Assembly: GCA_019415505.1 (NCBI GenBank)
Contig: DXZC01000003.1
Coordinates: 1-25,234 of the forward strand
Source: Peptococcaceae bacterium
GTDB taxonomy: Bacteria > Bacillota > Dehalobacteriia > UBA7702
Direction of reading: 5' to 3'
DNA: 25,234 nucleotides
Positions 13,271-21,741 of the stretch are shown here, piece by piece. The notes under the pieces were generated by a model that had not been told where the DNA came from, ran no database searches, and saw nothing but the letters and a program-made list of their open reading frames with translations. Position numbers and translations under genes: made by a program. Each line of letters begins with the position of its first letter. The first letter of the stretch is position 1.

Positions 13271-13450
13271 AAAAAAGGAAAAGATAGGAAAGAAGCTCTT
13301 GACCTCTTTCCCGCCTTTTGTCCAACTTGTTTGTCAGCCGTTAAGTTAGTTTTGATTTCCACACTTCCTTATCGGCGTTCATCAAACTATGGGCTGTCTT
13401 TTTTTACTGTTTTTGAGGCATTGTCAAAAAGTGAAAAACTTAAATATTAA
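13214..13450 (+). CDS. doubtful ORF in element remnant
   Basis: A 78-codon frame from a TTG without a ribosome-binding site. It contains FPAFCPTC, faintly like the second cysteine pair of KTR proteins (FPLFCPKC), followed by a Ser/Leu-rich tail. The first part overlaps the inverted-repeat leader region. It may be the decayed end of a KTR-like gene or no gene at all. The remaining stretch 13451-13752 is A/T-rich and I see no gene in it. Confidence 0.2.
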   Translation: MTRQGVYTFTHKNVVLLRNKKGKDRKEALDLFPAFCPTCLSAVKLVLISTLPYRRSSNYGLSFFTVFEALSKSEKLKY

Positions 13451-13752
13451 ACTGCGCTGTTAATATAGTAATTTTACTAGGGCCGTAAAATATTGGCTAA
13501 TTTAGTCAAGGAAGTGGGGTCATACTATTTAACAGCTAAATGTGCAGGAACATAGTCTATTTGCTGAGTAAAGAAGTGAGGTAGGGTGAGGCTTTAGCAA
13601 TACCGTTTATTTATTATTTTAATTGCGGTAATAAGGCATACATAACTTCAATAAATTTTATTAAACCCTTCATCGGTTAGGTAGTTAATACCAGAATCAC
13701 TAAATATAGGATATTTAAAGGCAAAAAGAGGATTGTTGCTTTTCTTTCTTTT

Positions 13753-13779
13753 TTGTCGAAAAAGTGCTATAATTATAAT
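13753..13779 (+). promoter_or_regulatory. possible promoter of the DUF975-CmpB gene
   Basis: TTGTCG at 13753-13758 and TATAAT at 13774-13779 are 15 bp apart, slightly short. A second TATAAT overlaps at 13768. The gene's GAGGAG follows 21 bases later. Confidence 0.4.
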
Positions 13780-13812
13780 GCTTCGTGTCAACTACTTAAT
13801 GAGGAGTTATTT

Positions 13813-15429
13813 ATGTGGCTTAGGAAAGATTTAAAAAGTGAGGCCCGCTTTGCCTTAAAGCGCAATTATTGGTGCACAATAGCCGTATGCTTTATTATGG
13901 CAATTATTGTCGGTAAGTACGGTCTTTCTACCACCCTTATTCACACTTATGATGAAAATCGTGAGTTGCCTGACAGCTATGTTGTCAACTCGGAATCCAT
14001 TCATAATACCGGCATAGTTAATAGCTTTCTTTATGGGGCCTTTGGCGGTGAGACTAATATTTTATTAGATAATGTGCCTAAGTCCACTAAAGGGGCTTTG
14101 GGAACATATTTCAATAATGCCTCCCAGGCTAGCTCCTTTCTCTATGGTTTTTTAAATTCTTTAAATCAATTTTTCTTCCAGGACCGGATAGGCGCTGGGA
14201 TTATAATTTTTATTGGCTCCCTCTTGAGCATACTTTTTCTGATTTTTATTTCTAATCTATTAAAAATTGGCGAATGCCGTTTTTTTTTGGAAAACAGATT
14301 GTATCATAAAACTAAGATAAGCAGGGTTCTTTTCCTGTACAAAATCAGGACGGTTTGGAATCCTGCTAAGATTATGTTATGCCGCAGTGTTTATTTAATT
14401 TTATGGTTTTTAACCATTATTGGCGGTATAATTAAAGTTTACTCTTATCAAATGGTGCCCTATATTTTGGCGGAAAACCCTCTTACCCCCAGAAAAGAGG
14501 CTTTTAAGTTATCCCGCACCATGATGAACGGACATAAATGGCGCACCTTTGTTTTGGACCTTTCTTTTTGGTATTGGTATGTTTTGGAGTTTTTTACCTT
14601 TGGCTTAGTGGGCTTATTTTTTGTCAACTCCTACACAGCTGCTGTTAATACCGAATTATATATGGCGTTACGAAAAAACGCCATAGAAAAGCAGTATCAA
14701 TTTTCAGAAAATTTTAACGACCGCTATATAGAGCAGACACCCGCTGCGTCTGAATTGGTAAATCCCGCTTTTGCTATCAAGGGGCAGGAAAATTTAGCCC
14801 AATACCCGGTAGAGCTGTATCATATTCCCGAAGTAAAGACCGGTAAAATACTTACCATAGATTATCAGAAAAAGTACACCATGTTATCTTTTATTCTGCT
14901 GTTCTTCTTCTTTGCTTTTCTCGGTTGGAGTTGGGAAGTCGGGTTAAACTTTTTTACTAAGGGGCATTTTGTTAACCGTGGTTTTCTTTACGGTCCTTAC
15001 CTGCCTATCTATGGCTGCGGCAGCGTCTTAATGCTGCTTCTTTTGCGAAAATGTTTGTCAAAACCGGTATTAACCTTCTTTTTAATTATGGTAATTTGCG
15101 CTGTGGTAGAATATTTTACCAGTTATTTTTTAGAAATTGCTTATGGTATAAAATGGTGGGATTACAGCGGTTATTTGCTAAATATTAACGGTCGAATTTG
15201 TTTGGAGGGAACGATCTTTTTTGGTATTGGCGGCTGCTTAATAATCTATGTTTTAGCGCCCTTAGCCCAAAATGTGATAGAAAAAATAAATAAAAAAATG
15301 CAAATAGTAATTTGCGTTGTGCTAATTGCCGTATTTATGGTGGACTTTTGCCATTCTTTGCTAGAACCCAATGCTGGCGACGGCATTACTAACTCCCAGA
15401 ATAGCGTCACGGAAAATTGGGAGCCGTAA
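13813..15429 (+). CDS. polytopic membrane protein: DUF975 domain fused to CmpB-like (ABC transporter type IV) domain
   Basis: A 538-residue protein beginning at the ATG at 13813, which has GAGGAG 6 bases upstream and the DUF975-typical start MWLRKDLKSEARFALKRNYW. Residues 1-310 hold several membrane helices in the DUF975 pattern (NPLTPRKEAFKLSRTMMNGHKW). Residues 375-515 form a second set, FLGWSWEVGL, RGFLYGPYLPIYGCG and YSGYLLNINGRICLEG, the signature of the putative ABC-transporter type IV (CmpB) family. A short hydrophilic tail ends it. Neither domain has a settled function. It lies directly upstream of the B12 riboswitch operon in the same direction but outside riboswitch control, and no clear terminator separates them. 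A role in the B12 system is possible, not shown. Confidence 0.85.
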   Translation: MWLRKDLKSEARFALKRNYWCTIAVCFIMAIIVGKYGLSTTLIHTYDENRELPDSYVVNSESIHNTGIVNSFLYGAFGGETNILLDNVPKSTKGALGTYFNNASQASSFLYGFLNSLNQFFFQDRIGAGIIIFIGSLLSILFLIFISNLLKIGECRFFLENRLYHKTKISRVLFLYKIRTVWNPAKIMLCRSVYLILWFLTIIGGIIKVYSYQMVPYILAENPLTPRKEAFKLSRTMMNGHKWRTFVLDLSFWYWYVLEFFTFGLVGLFFVNSYTAAVNTELYMALRKNAIEKQYQFSENFNDRYIEQTPAASELVNPAFAIKGQENLAQYPVELYHIPEVKTGKILTIDYQKKYTMLSFILLFFFFAFLGWSWEVGLNFFTKGHFVNRGFLYGPYLPIYGCGSVLMLLLLRKCLSKPVLTFFLIMVICAVVEYFTSYFLEIAYGIKWWDYSGYLLNINGRICLEGTIFFGIGGCLIIYVLAPLAQNVIEKINKKMQIVICVVLIAVFMVDFCHSLLEPNAGDGITNSQNSVTENWEP

Positions 15430-15473
15430 TAGCTACTTGTGCTCATAAGTATGATATGAGCGAGAAAATAAAG

Positions 15474-15502
15474 TTGACGATATTTAGTTATGGTGTTATT
15501 AT
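15474..15502 (+). promoter_or_regulatory. promoter of the B12 riboswitch operon
   Basis: TTGACG at 15474-15479 and TATTAT at 15497-15502 are exactly 17 bp apart. Transcription from here would start about 10-15 bases before the P1 stem of the riboswitch. Confidence 0.65.
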
Positions 15503-15522
15503 TATAAAATAAGCGAATAAAA

Positions 15523-15660
15523 GTAGAGGTATGGAATTGGGTGAAAATCCCAAACGGGCCGGCCACTGTAAGGGGGAGCAAGCTTTCACGAGTGATTTAC
15601 CACTGCGCAAGCGGGAAGGGGAAAGTGCGTGATGAACCCAAGTCAGGATACTTCCTCTAC
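15523..15660 (+). promoter_or_regulatory. cobalamin (B12) riboswitch aptamer
   Basis: The closing P1 stem is GTAGAGG (15523-15529) with CCTCTAC (15654-15660). In between are the conserved elements in order: GGTGAAAATCCC (15540-15551), ACGGGCCGGCCACTG (to 15568), the second CCACTG (15600-15605), GGGAAGG (15613-15619), and AACCCAAGTCAGGATAC with the B12 box (15640-15651). The order and spacing match cobalamin riboswitches. It is followed by a terminator and then a four-gene operon, so adenosyl- or methylcobalamin probably shuts the operon off. Confidence 0.95.
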
Positions 15661-15690
15661 GGCACTCCACTAGGAAGGAAATTTTGTTTG

Positions 15691-15725
15691 AAAAAACCGT
15701 CGCGACAAATGTTTGACGGTTTTTT
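15691..15725 (+). terminator. riboswitch expression-platform terminator
   Basis: AAAAAACCGTC (15691-15701) pairs with GACGGTTTTTT (15715-15725), an 11-bp stem ending in a T-run, placed 30 bases after the aptamer and just before the first gene. This is the standard arrangement for transcriptional OFF control by bound ligand. Confidence 0.9.
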
Positions 15726-15747
15726 ATGTGTAAAGGATGGTACGGTT

Positions 15748-18237
15748 TTGCGCAGATTAAATTTGTTTTTGACAATATGTTTATTGCTGTTGGTCTGCAA
15801 CTGCGGCGTCTTAGCTGCCAGCAGTCAAAGCCAGCTTGCCGCTGGAAAGTCCTTACTGCCAGTAAATGACTTGTCTACGGACTATGAAAACGCCATTCTC
15901 AATACGCTTAAATATACGAAAAATCAGGAACAGGGTTTTTCCTTAAATTCTGAGTATCTAAAATACGCGGGCAGTACATATTGTGACTGGCTGGCATTTG
16001 GTTGCGCCCGCTATGGTTATCCTGATAATACAGCCGCTTATCTAGACTCCCTGGAGAGTTACGTTACCGCCAGTTATGAGTCCCGCAATACCCTCCACAA
16101 CACCAAGGTAACTGAGTATCACAGGGTTATTTTGGCGATGTCCGCGTTGGGGGCGGACCCTGCTGCCTTTGGTCAAAAGAAAGACGGTACGGCCGTAAAC
16201 TTATTGGCAGACGGTATTTATAATTATAACGCCCTGAAGGAAAAAGGGGTAAACTCCCTTATTTGGGCTTTAATCGCTTTGGACGCCAATAATTCTCCTG
16301 TGCCCTCTGGCTCTAAATATGATAGAGCTGCTATTATAAGCAATTTGATAGAATGTGAACTGGATAAGGGCGGTTTTGCCTTGAGCGGCCCGATTCCGGA
16401 CCCTGACATTACGGCTATGGCCATAACGGCTTTAGAGCCTTATTATACCACGGACCCTGCTGTGGCTCAGGTGGTGGAACGGGCCCTGGTGGTATTATCT
16501 GAAATGCAAGATGGGGACGGTAATTTTTCTTCCTGGGATAGCGCCAATGCCGAGGCTACAGTCCAAGTTATTGTGGCCCTTTGCTCTTTAGGTATAGACC
16601 CCCTTACTGACAGCCGCTTTATAAAGAATAATAATACTGTCTTAGACGGTTTGATGGTTTACTATAACCCGCAGGACGGCGGCTTCTTCCATACGGATCC
16701 CCGGAAAAAGTCTTCTTCTTCCGATGCTATGGCTACGGACCAGGGGCGTTACGCATTAACAGCCTACTACCGTTTTGTCAATAACTATAACGCTCTATAT
16801 GACCTCACCCCTGAAGGCGATAGGAGCAGCGCAGAAATAGAGGCTCTGATTGCCACCATAGACGGCCTACCCGCTAACCCCGGACTGAGTGATGCTGACG
16901 GGTACTTAAAGGCGGGCCAGCTCTACAACTTATTAAATAAAACTGATAAGGCTAAAATAAAGAATAGTAATAAGCTTACCAGTGGCCTGGCTAGAATTAA
17001 TAGTCTGCAAGCAGCCATTGACGTTGCGCCGCCGGATAACCCAGATAACGATGACAATAACAACGGCAATGACAATAATAATGGCGGCGCTGACAGCAGC
17101 GGTAACAGTAATAATAACGGCGGTACGTCTGATAACAGCGGCGGCAATAACAGCAATAACAAAAATAATGGCGGGGGTTCCGGCGCATCCGCTAAAAAAT
17201 CCAGCGGCAAGGGTTCAACCGTTTCCCGCGGCAGTAATTCCGGCCCTGCCGGCGGTTCTCTGGCTAAAAGCAATGGTGCTGCCAATAGCGGCGCTACCAT
17301 AACGACCTCTAATACGGAAAAGCTGGATATATCACAGTTGACAAATGGCCTAGTGCCTAAAGAAAAATTTGCGGCCATCAAAGGCCAGGCTAAAAATTTG
17401 GTTCTCAGTGGCGTAACGGAAAATAATTATCCCTATACTATCACTTTTCATGGCGCTGATATCGTCAACGCCATAGATTTTAATATGAATATCACCAATG
17501 CCAGCGATTACCGTAATGAGATTGAAGCCCTGGCTGAGGAGCCCTTTATTATCTCCTTTAAGCATGACGGCGCCTTCCCTGGCCCGGCTTTAATCGAATT
17601 TGCCTCGACGCCTCTGACAGATGGCGAAACACTCCTGTTTCAATATGACCCTGAGGCCATGTCAGCGGTTTATAATGACAAGCTAACAGTATCCGATAGC
17701 GGCGTTAAGTTTATACTTGATGAGGCTGGCGACTACTTTTTATCTACCCGGGCTAAAGCTGGCTCGCTGTTGGCTGCCGCCGCCATGGGAGCGGATAGCG
17801 GTGCGGCGGCGGTGAGCGAGGGCTTTAATATACCCATATATGCCTGGTATGGTCTGGGAGGCCTATTGTTTTTGGCCTTAATCGCCTTTATAATAATGTG
17901 GTGGCAATTCCCCTGGTTTAGAACTAGGGTTAAATATTCCGGGAAACTAATACTTCATAAGCTGCGTATAATTGGCTTGACCCTAAAAAATAGCTTGAAG
18001 GTATGGGGGCGGCTCATAAAATACTATGGCAAATTAGCTGGTAGACAAATTTCCTCTGTTTGTAAAATAATAAAGCGAGCTGTTGCCCCCGTTATTATTA
18101 CTAGCGGCAGGGGTTTAGTTAGGGGCTTAAAGAACCTGTGCCGGGCTGTAGCTTCGGGCTTGTCAGTGTGCGCTGATTTTGCAACCAAGTTTAGCTATTG
18201 GGTTAAACGGCGGAAATACGGTCATATAGGCTCATAA
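15748..18237 (+). CDS. secreted, membrane-anchored alpha/alpha-barrel protein (intrinsic factor-like) with basic cytoplasmic tail
   Basis: I start at the TTG at 15748 (AAAGGATGG 7 bases upstream), since earlier in-frame codons lie in the riboswitch terminator; 829 residues. The parts are: signal peptide (about 1-25, LNLFLTICLLLLV to LAA); an alpha/alpha-barrel region (about 45-400) with prenyltransferase/squalene-oxidase-like repeats such as KGGFALSGPIPDPDITAMAI, GNFSSWDSANAEATVQVI and QDGGFFHT; an Asn/Gly/Ser linker (430-520); a beta domain (530-690); one membrane helix (698-719); and a tail of about 110 residues with roughly 24 Lys/Arg and one Asp. Eukaryotic intrinsic factor and transcobalamin use the same barrel fold. 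Under a B12 riboswitch and beside a DUF4430 protein, it probably captures corrinoids at the surface. No direct binding residues are claimed. Confidence 0.8.
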   Translation: MRRLNLFLTICLLLLVCNCGVLAASSQSQLAAGKSLLPVNDLSTDYENAILNTLKYTKNQEQGFSLNSEYLKYAGSTYCDWLAFGCARYGYPDNTAAYLDSLESYVTASYESRNTLHNTKVTEYHRVILAMSALGADPAAFGQKKDGTAVNLLADGIYNYNALKEKGVNSLIWALIALDANNSPVPSGSKYDRAAIISNLIECELDKGGFALSGPIPDPDITAMAITALEPYYTTDPAVAQVVERALVVLSEMQDGDGNFSSWDSANAEATVQVIVALCSLGIDPLTDSRFIKNNNTVLDGLMVYYNPQDGGFFHTDPRKKSSSSDAMATDQGRYALTAYYRFVNNYNALYDLTPEGDRSSAEIEALIATIDGLPANPGLSDADGYLKAGQLYNLLNKTDKAKIKNSNKLTSGLARINSLQAAIDVAPPDNPDNDDNNNGNDNNNGGADSSGNSNNNGGTSDNSGGNNSNNKNNGGGSGASAKKSSGKGSTVSRGSNSGPAGGSLAKSNGAANSGATITTSNTEKLDISQLTNGLVPKEKFAAIKGQAKNLVLSGVTENNYPYTITFHGADIVNAIDFNMNITNASDYRNEIEALAEEPFIISFKHDGAFPGPALIEFASTPLTDGETLLFQYDPEAMSAVYNDKLTVSDSGVKFILDEAGDYFLSTRAKAGSLLAAAAMGADSGAAAVSEGFNIPIYAWYGLGGLLFLALIAFIIMWWQFPWFRTRVKYSGKLILHKLRIIGLTLKNSLKVWGRLIKYYGKLAGRQISSVCKIIKRAVAPVIITSGRGLVRGLKNLCRAVASGLSVCADFATKFSYWVKRRKYGHIGS

Positions 18238-18267
18238 CAAGAGTAAATTGCAAGGAGATTTATTGTC

Positions 18268-19053
18268 ATGCCAAGAAAAAGCATTGTTTTACTATTTTTA
18301 CTTATATTTATGTCTTTTTGCTGGACCGGTTGTGGCGGTCAGACAGAGACGGGAAATAACTCCGCCAGCCCTAGTGCTGGCGAAAGCGGTTATATTGATG
18401 TTGACTCCGTTGGCGATGAAAATGCCGACAGCTATGATAAATATAGCGAGACTCAAACTACCAGCGGCGGTAATTCTACGGGGGAAAGTTCCTCTGGCAA
18501 TAAGCCGGCGGACAGTGGCAATACGACTGCCACGACCTCAAACGCCACTAACAATGTTACTGACGATTACCAAACCACTCCGGTGCCCGAAGGTAAGCCC
18601 CAACCTGTAGAACCTCAGGAGGCCAAGGTAAATGAAGCCAGTACATTGTCCTGCACTATGTATATAGAATGTAGCAAGATATTCGATAATTTAGAGGATT
18701 TAGACGATTCTAAGCTCAGCGTTTTACCCTCCGACGGCGTAATTTACGCTAAAAAAACTGTAACCTTTGCCCAGGGTGAGTCGGTGTTCGATATTCTAGC
18801 CCGGGAAACCAAGAATAACGGCCTACATCTGGAGTTTACTATGACCCCCGGTTATAATTCCAATTATATTCAGGGTATTGGTAACTTATATGAAATGGAT
18901 TGCGGGCCTTTAAGCGGTTGGATGTACTCGGTAAACGGTTGGTTCCCCAATTATGGCTCCAGTAGGTACCAGGTTCAAGATGGCGATACCATTGAATGGC
19001 ATTATACTTGTGATATGGGCCGGGATTTTGGTCAGACAGATATGAATAGATAA
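18268..19053 (+). CDS. DUF4430 (transcobalamin C-terminal-like) lipoprotein
   Basis: A 261-residue lipoprotein. The signal peptide ends in the lipobox WTGC (Cys22) and a long Ser/Thr/Asn-rich linker (about 23-120) spaces it from the membrane. The C-terminal domain (about 165-258) has the DUF4430 pattern: VTFAQGESVFDILARE, then GPLSGWMYSVNGWF, YQVQDGDTIEWHYTC. DUF4430 is the family of the C-terminal beta domain of transcobalamin and intrinsic factor, which closes over bound B12. AAGGAG precedes the ATG. It follows the barrel protein by 30 bases in the same riboswitch-controlled operon, so the two could act as the two halves of one B12-binding receptor. Confidence 0.88.
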   Translation: MPRKSIVLLFLLIFMSFCWTGCGGQTETGNNSASPSAGESGYIDVDSVGDENADSYDKYSETQTTSGGNSTGESSSGNKPADSGNTTATTSNATNNVTDDYQTTPVPEGKPQPVEPQEAKVNEASTLSCTMYIECSKIFDNLEDLDDSKLSVLPSDGVIYAKKTVTFAQGESVFDILARETKNNGLHLEFTMTPGYNSNYIQGIGNLYEMDCGPLSGWMYSVNGWFPNYGSSRYQVQDGDTIEWHYTCDMGRDFGQTDMNR

Positions 19054-19086
19054 GATATGGGCTACTAGCCTTGAAAGAGGTTTGTT

Positions 19087-19977
19087 GTGAAAGACGAATT
19101 TTCCAGTTTTCATCCAATTATAAATTTTTTCTTTTTTGTGGTGGTTATCCTCTTTACCATGTTTATGATGCACCCGGTATTTCTGGTAATTTCACTTGTG
19201 GCGGCGGCGACTTACTCGATATATCTAAACGGCAAGAAGGCTATTTTATTCAATCTTTGCGGTATGCTGCCTTTACTGCTGCTCTCGACGATAGTTAACC
19301 CGCTTTTTAATCATCAGGGCGCCACTATTTTGACTTACTTTTCTTCGGGTAACCCCCTGACCTTAGAATCTATTATCTACGGCTTGGCGGCGGCGACCAT
19401 GTTTGTTTCCGTTATTATGTGGTTTTCTTGTTATAACGCTGTAATGACTTCGGACAAGTTTATCTATTTATTTGGCCGCTTAATACCTTCTATTTCTTTA
19501 ATTTTTTCCATGGTTTTACGCTTTGTGCCCAAATTCACCAGTCAAGCTAAGAAAATTTCCGCTGCTCAAAAGTGTATCGGCCGGGATATCTCAAACGGTA
19601 ATATGAGGGAACGAATTAGGAATGGCCTGAAAATTATTTCTATACTAACCACCTGGGCCTTGGAGAACGGCATTGAAACCGCTGATTCCATGCGTTCCCG
19701 GGGTTACGGTTTGCCGGGCCGCACTAGCTTTTCTATTTTCCGTTTTTCTACTAGGGATAAATTAGTTCTGGGGCTTTTGCTTTTAGTTACAATCTTTTTA
19801 TTTGTGGCTATAGCCGCCAAAAAGATATTTATTGTCTATTATCCCCTTATTTCCTTAAATGAAAATACGGTTTTAGCGGTGGCTGTTTATGTAACCTATA
19901 CTCTTTTATGCTTTTTCCCTTTAATTTTTGATGTTGTGGAGGACCTTAGATGGCGTGCTTTGAAATCCAGGATCTGA
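19087..19977 (+). CDS. ecfT: ECF transporter transmembrane component EcfT
   Basis: A 296-residue polytopic protein starting at GTG 19087 with AAAGAGG 6 bases upstream. It shows several membrane segments and the cytoplasmic coupling-helix region of the CbiQ/EcfT family, including an Arg-rich motif DSMRSRGYGLPGRTS (about 201-215), which contacts the ATPases. EcfT scaffolds an S component and the two ATPases for vitamin or metal uptake. The 28-base overlap with the ATPase gene suggests tight co-translation. With the riboswitch and DUF4430 protein the substrate is most likely cobalamin or a precursor; cobalt is the alternative, but no CbiM/CbiN-like gene is here. Confidence 0.9.
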   Translation: MKDEFSSFHPIINFFFFVVVILFTMFMMHPVFLVISLVAAATYSIYLNGKKAILFNLCGMLPLLLLSTIVNPLFNHQGATILTYFSSGNPLTLESIIYGLAAATMFVSVIMWFSCYNAVMTSDKFIYLFGRLIPSISLIFSMVLRFVPKFTSQAKKISAAQKCIGRDISNGNMRERIRNGLKIISILTTWALENGIETADSMRSRGYGLPGRTSFSIFRFSTRDKLVLGLLLLVTIFLFVAIAAKKIFIVYYPLISLNENTVLAVAVYVTYTLLCFFPLIFDVVEDLRWRALKSRI

Positions 19978-21629
19978 CATTTTCCTATCCTGATGAAGAT
20001 AGATTAGCTCTCAATAATGTAAACCTCAAGGTGGAGCAGGGTGAATTTATCGCCTTATGCGGCAAGTCCGGCTGCGGTAAAAGTACGCTGATGCGACACC
20101 TCAAATCTGTTATGGCCCCCCACGGTAATCGCAGCGGGCAAATTTATTTTTTCGGTACACCTTTGGACGAAGTGGATTTCCGGTCTCAAGCGGGGCAAAT
20201 AGGGTATGTATTGCAAAATCCGGATAATCAGATTGTTACGGACAAGGTCTGGCATGAATTATCCTTTGGCTTAGAAAGCTTAGGGGCTGACAATAACACA
20301 ATACGGCTGCGGGTGGCGGAAATGGCCAGTTATTTTGGCATTCAGACCTGGTTTATGAAACAGGTAACAGAGCTTTCCGGCGGCCAAAAACAGCTCTTAA
20401 ACTTAGCCTCCATTATGGCTATGCAGCCTTCGGTTTTGTTGCTGGACGAGCCAACATCTCAGCTAGACCCCATAGCGGCGGCGGATTTTTTGGAAACTAT
20501 TCGGAAAATTAATCGGGAAGTCGGTACCACCGTTATTATTACTGAGCATCGCTTGGAGGATGTAGTGCCCTATGCCGACCGCATCGTTGTGATGGAAAAT
20601 GGCGCTATAATCGCGGACGACGCTCCTAGGGTGGTGGGGGCCCAGTTAAAATTCACCAATAATGATATGTTTGTTGCCATGCCCTCGCCTATGCAGATAT
20701 ACGCCTCTGTGGACAATGATTTGGAGTGCCCCCTTACGGTGCGGGACGGTCGTAACTGGTTGAGTGATTTACTAGCCAACCAAGAGGTTAAAATTCGCTC
20801 CATTGATGACAATAAAACTCTATCCACAGAGGAGCCGGCCATATCCCTTAAAGAGGTTTGGTTTAAGTATACCAAGGATGGCAATGATATCGTAAAAGGT
20901 GTGAGCGTTGATATACCAAAGGGTACCCTTTTTTGTATTGTGGGAGGCAACGGCACAGGTAAAAGTACAACTCTGAAGATTATTAGCGGGATACTTAAAC
21001 CTTATCGCGGCAAAGTAATCATCAATGGCAAGGACATAAAAAAGTATAATAACCGGGATTTATTTTTAAGCAATATGGCGGTGCTGCCCCAAGACCCCCA
21101 ATCTCTCTTTGTGAAAAATACGGTTGAGGGGGATTTACAAGAAATGCTTTCCGACTTTAAACTCAGTAAACCTGAGAAAGCGGCTAAAATTAAGGAAGTG
21201 GCGGAGCTGGTGGAAATTAGCGACCTGTTACAGCGCCACCCCTATGATTTGAGCGGCGGTGAGCAGCAGCGGGCGGCTTTAGCTAAGGTATTGCTGCTGG
21301 AGCCAAAAATTCTCCTCCTAGACGAGCCTACAAAGGGTTTAGATAACTTCTTTAAAGGTAAATTAGCCAGAATACTGCGGAACCTTAACGATAGGGGCGT
21401 AACTGTAATTATGGTATCCCATGATATTGAGTTTTGCGCCCGTTACGGCGATAGCTGTTCCATGTTTTTTGACGGCGACATTGTCACTACCGATACTCCC
21501 AACCGCTTCTTCTCCGGCAATAGTTTTTATACTACCTCCGCCAACCGCTTGTCCCGCCATATTTTTACCAATGCGGTAAATAATGAAGATGTGGTCGAGT
21601 TATGCCAGCGTAACTTGGCTGCTCACTAA
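19950..21629 (+). CDS. fused ECF transporter ATPases EcfA-EcfA'
   Basis: A 559-residue protein with two complete ABC ATPase domains. The first has Walker A GKSGCGKST (38-46), signature LSGGQ (about 141-145) and Walker B VLLLDEPTSQLD. The second has Walker A GGNGTGKST (about 332-340), signature LSGGEQQR (about 434) and Walker B ILLLDEPTKGLD. ECF systems normally use two separate ATPases; single-chain versions are known in some Bacillota. It is cytoplasmic and powers transport through EcfT. The start overlaps ecfT by 28 bases, with a GGAGG inside ecfT. A terminator follows, so it is the last gene of the B12 operon. Confidence 0.93.
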   Translation: MACFEIQDLTFSYPDEDRLALNNVNLKVEQGEFIALCGKSGCGKSTLMRHLKSVMAPHGNRSGQIYFFGTPLDEVDFRSQAGQIGYVLQNPDNQIVTDKVWHELSFGLESLGADNNTIRLRVAEMASYFGIQTWFMKQVTELSGGQKQLLNLASIMAMQPSVLLLDEPTSQLDPIAAADFLETIRKINREVGTTVIITEHRLEDVVPYADRIVVMENGAIIADDAPRVVGAQLKFTNNDMFVAMPSPMQIYASVDNDLECPLTVRDGRNWLSDLLANQEVKIRSIDDNKTLSTEEPAISLKEVWFKYTKDGNDIVKGVSVDIPKGTLFCIVGGNGTGKSTTLKIISGILKPYRGKVIINGKDIKKYNNRDLFLSNMAVLPQDPQSLFVKNTVEGDLQEMLSDFKLSKPEKAAKIKEVAELVEISDLLQRHPYDLSGGEQQRAALAKVLLLEPKILLLDEPTKGLDNFFKGKLARILRNLNDRGVTVIMVSHDIEFCARYGDSCSMFFDGDIVTTDTPNRFFSGNSFYTTSANRLSRHIFTNAVNNEDVVELCQRNLAAH

Positions 21630-21650
21630 AGCAAGACCTGTTAAAAATAA

Positions 21651-21682
21651 CCATAGAGATTTATCTCTATGGTATTTTTTTA
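21651..21682 (+). terminator. intrinsic terminator of the B12 transport operon
   Basis: CCATAGAGA (21651-21659) and TCTCTATGG (21664-21672) form a perfect 9-bp stem with a 4-base loop and a following T-run. It lies 21 bases after the EcfAA' stop and separates the B12 and zinc operons. Confidence 0.9.
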
Positions 21683-21712
21683 CTATTATGGGCAAAACTT
21701 AAAGAAGAGGGT

Positions 21713-21741
21713 AATATGAAAATGAAAACTGTATTCATATT
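21713..21741. promoter_or_regulatory. upstream Zur-type operator
   Basis: A 29-bp imperfect palindrome with 8-bp arms AATATGAA (21713-21720) and TTCATATT (21734-21741). It touches the -35 box. It shares ATTCATATT with the downstream operator 52 bases on. Confidence 0.55.

Noticed and set aside
13620..13760. Minus-strand frame ending FSDSGINYLTDEGFNKIY, possible gene remnant
   Set aside because: Only about 40 codons are open, there is no start with a ribosome-binding site, and I recognise no family.
15441..15461. GCTCATA/TATGAGC inverted repeat after the DUF975-CmpB gene, possible terminator
   Set aside because: The 7-bp stem is weak and has no T-run, so I do not call termination there.
17030..17200. 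Tandem AAT/GGC-rich DNA as a possible CRISPR or satellite array
   Set aside because: There is no fixed repeat and spacer; it encodes the flexible linker of the barrel protein.
16923..17381. Long open frames on both strands across the Asn/Gly/Ser linker
   Set aside because: They are by-products of the repetitive AAT/GGC codons in the real gene; the proteins are low-complexity Leu/Pro or Tyr/Cys runs without start signals.
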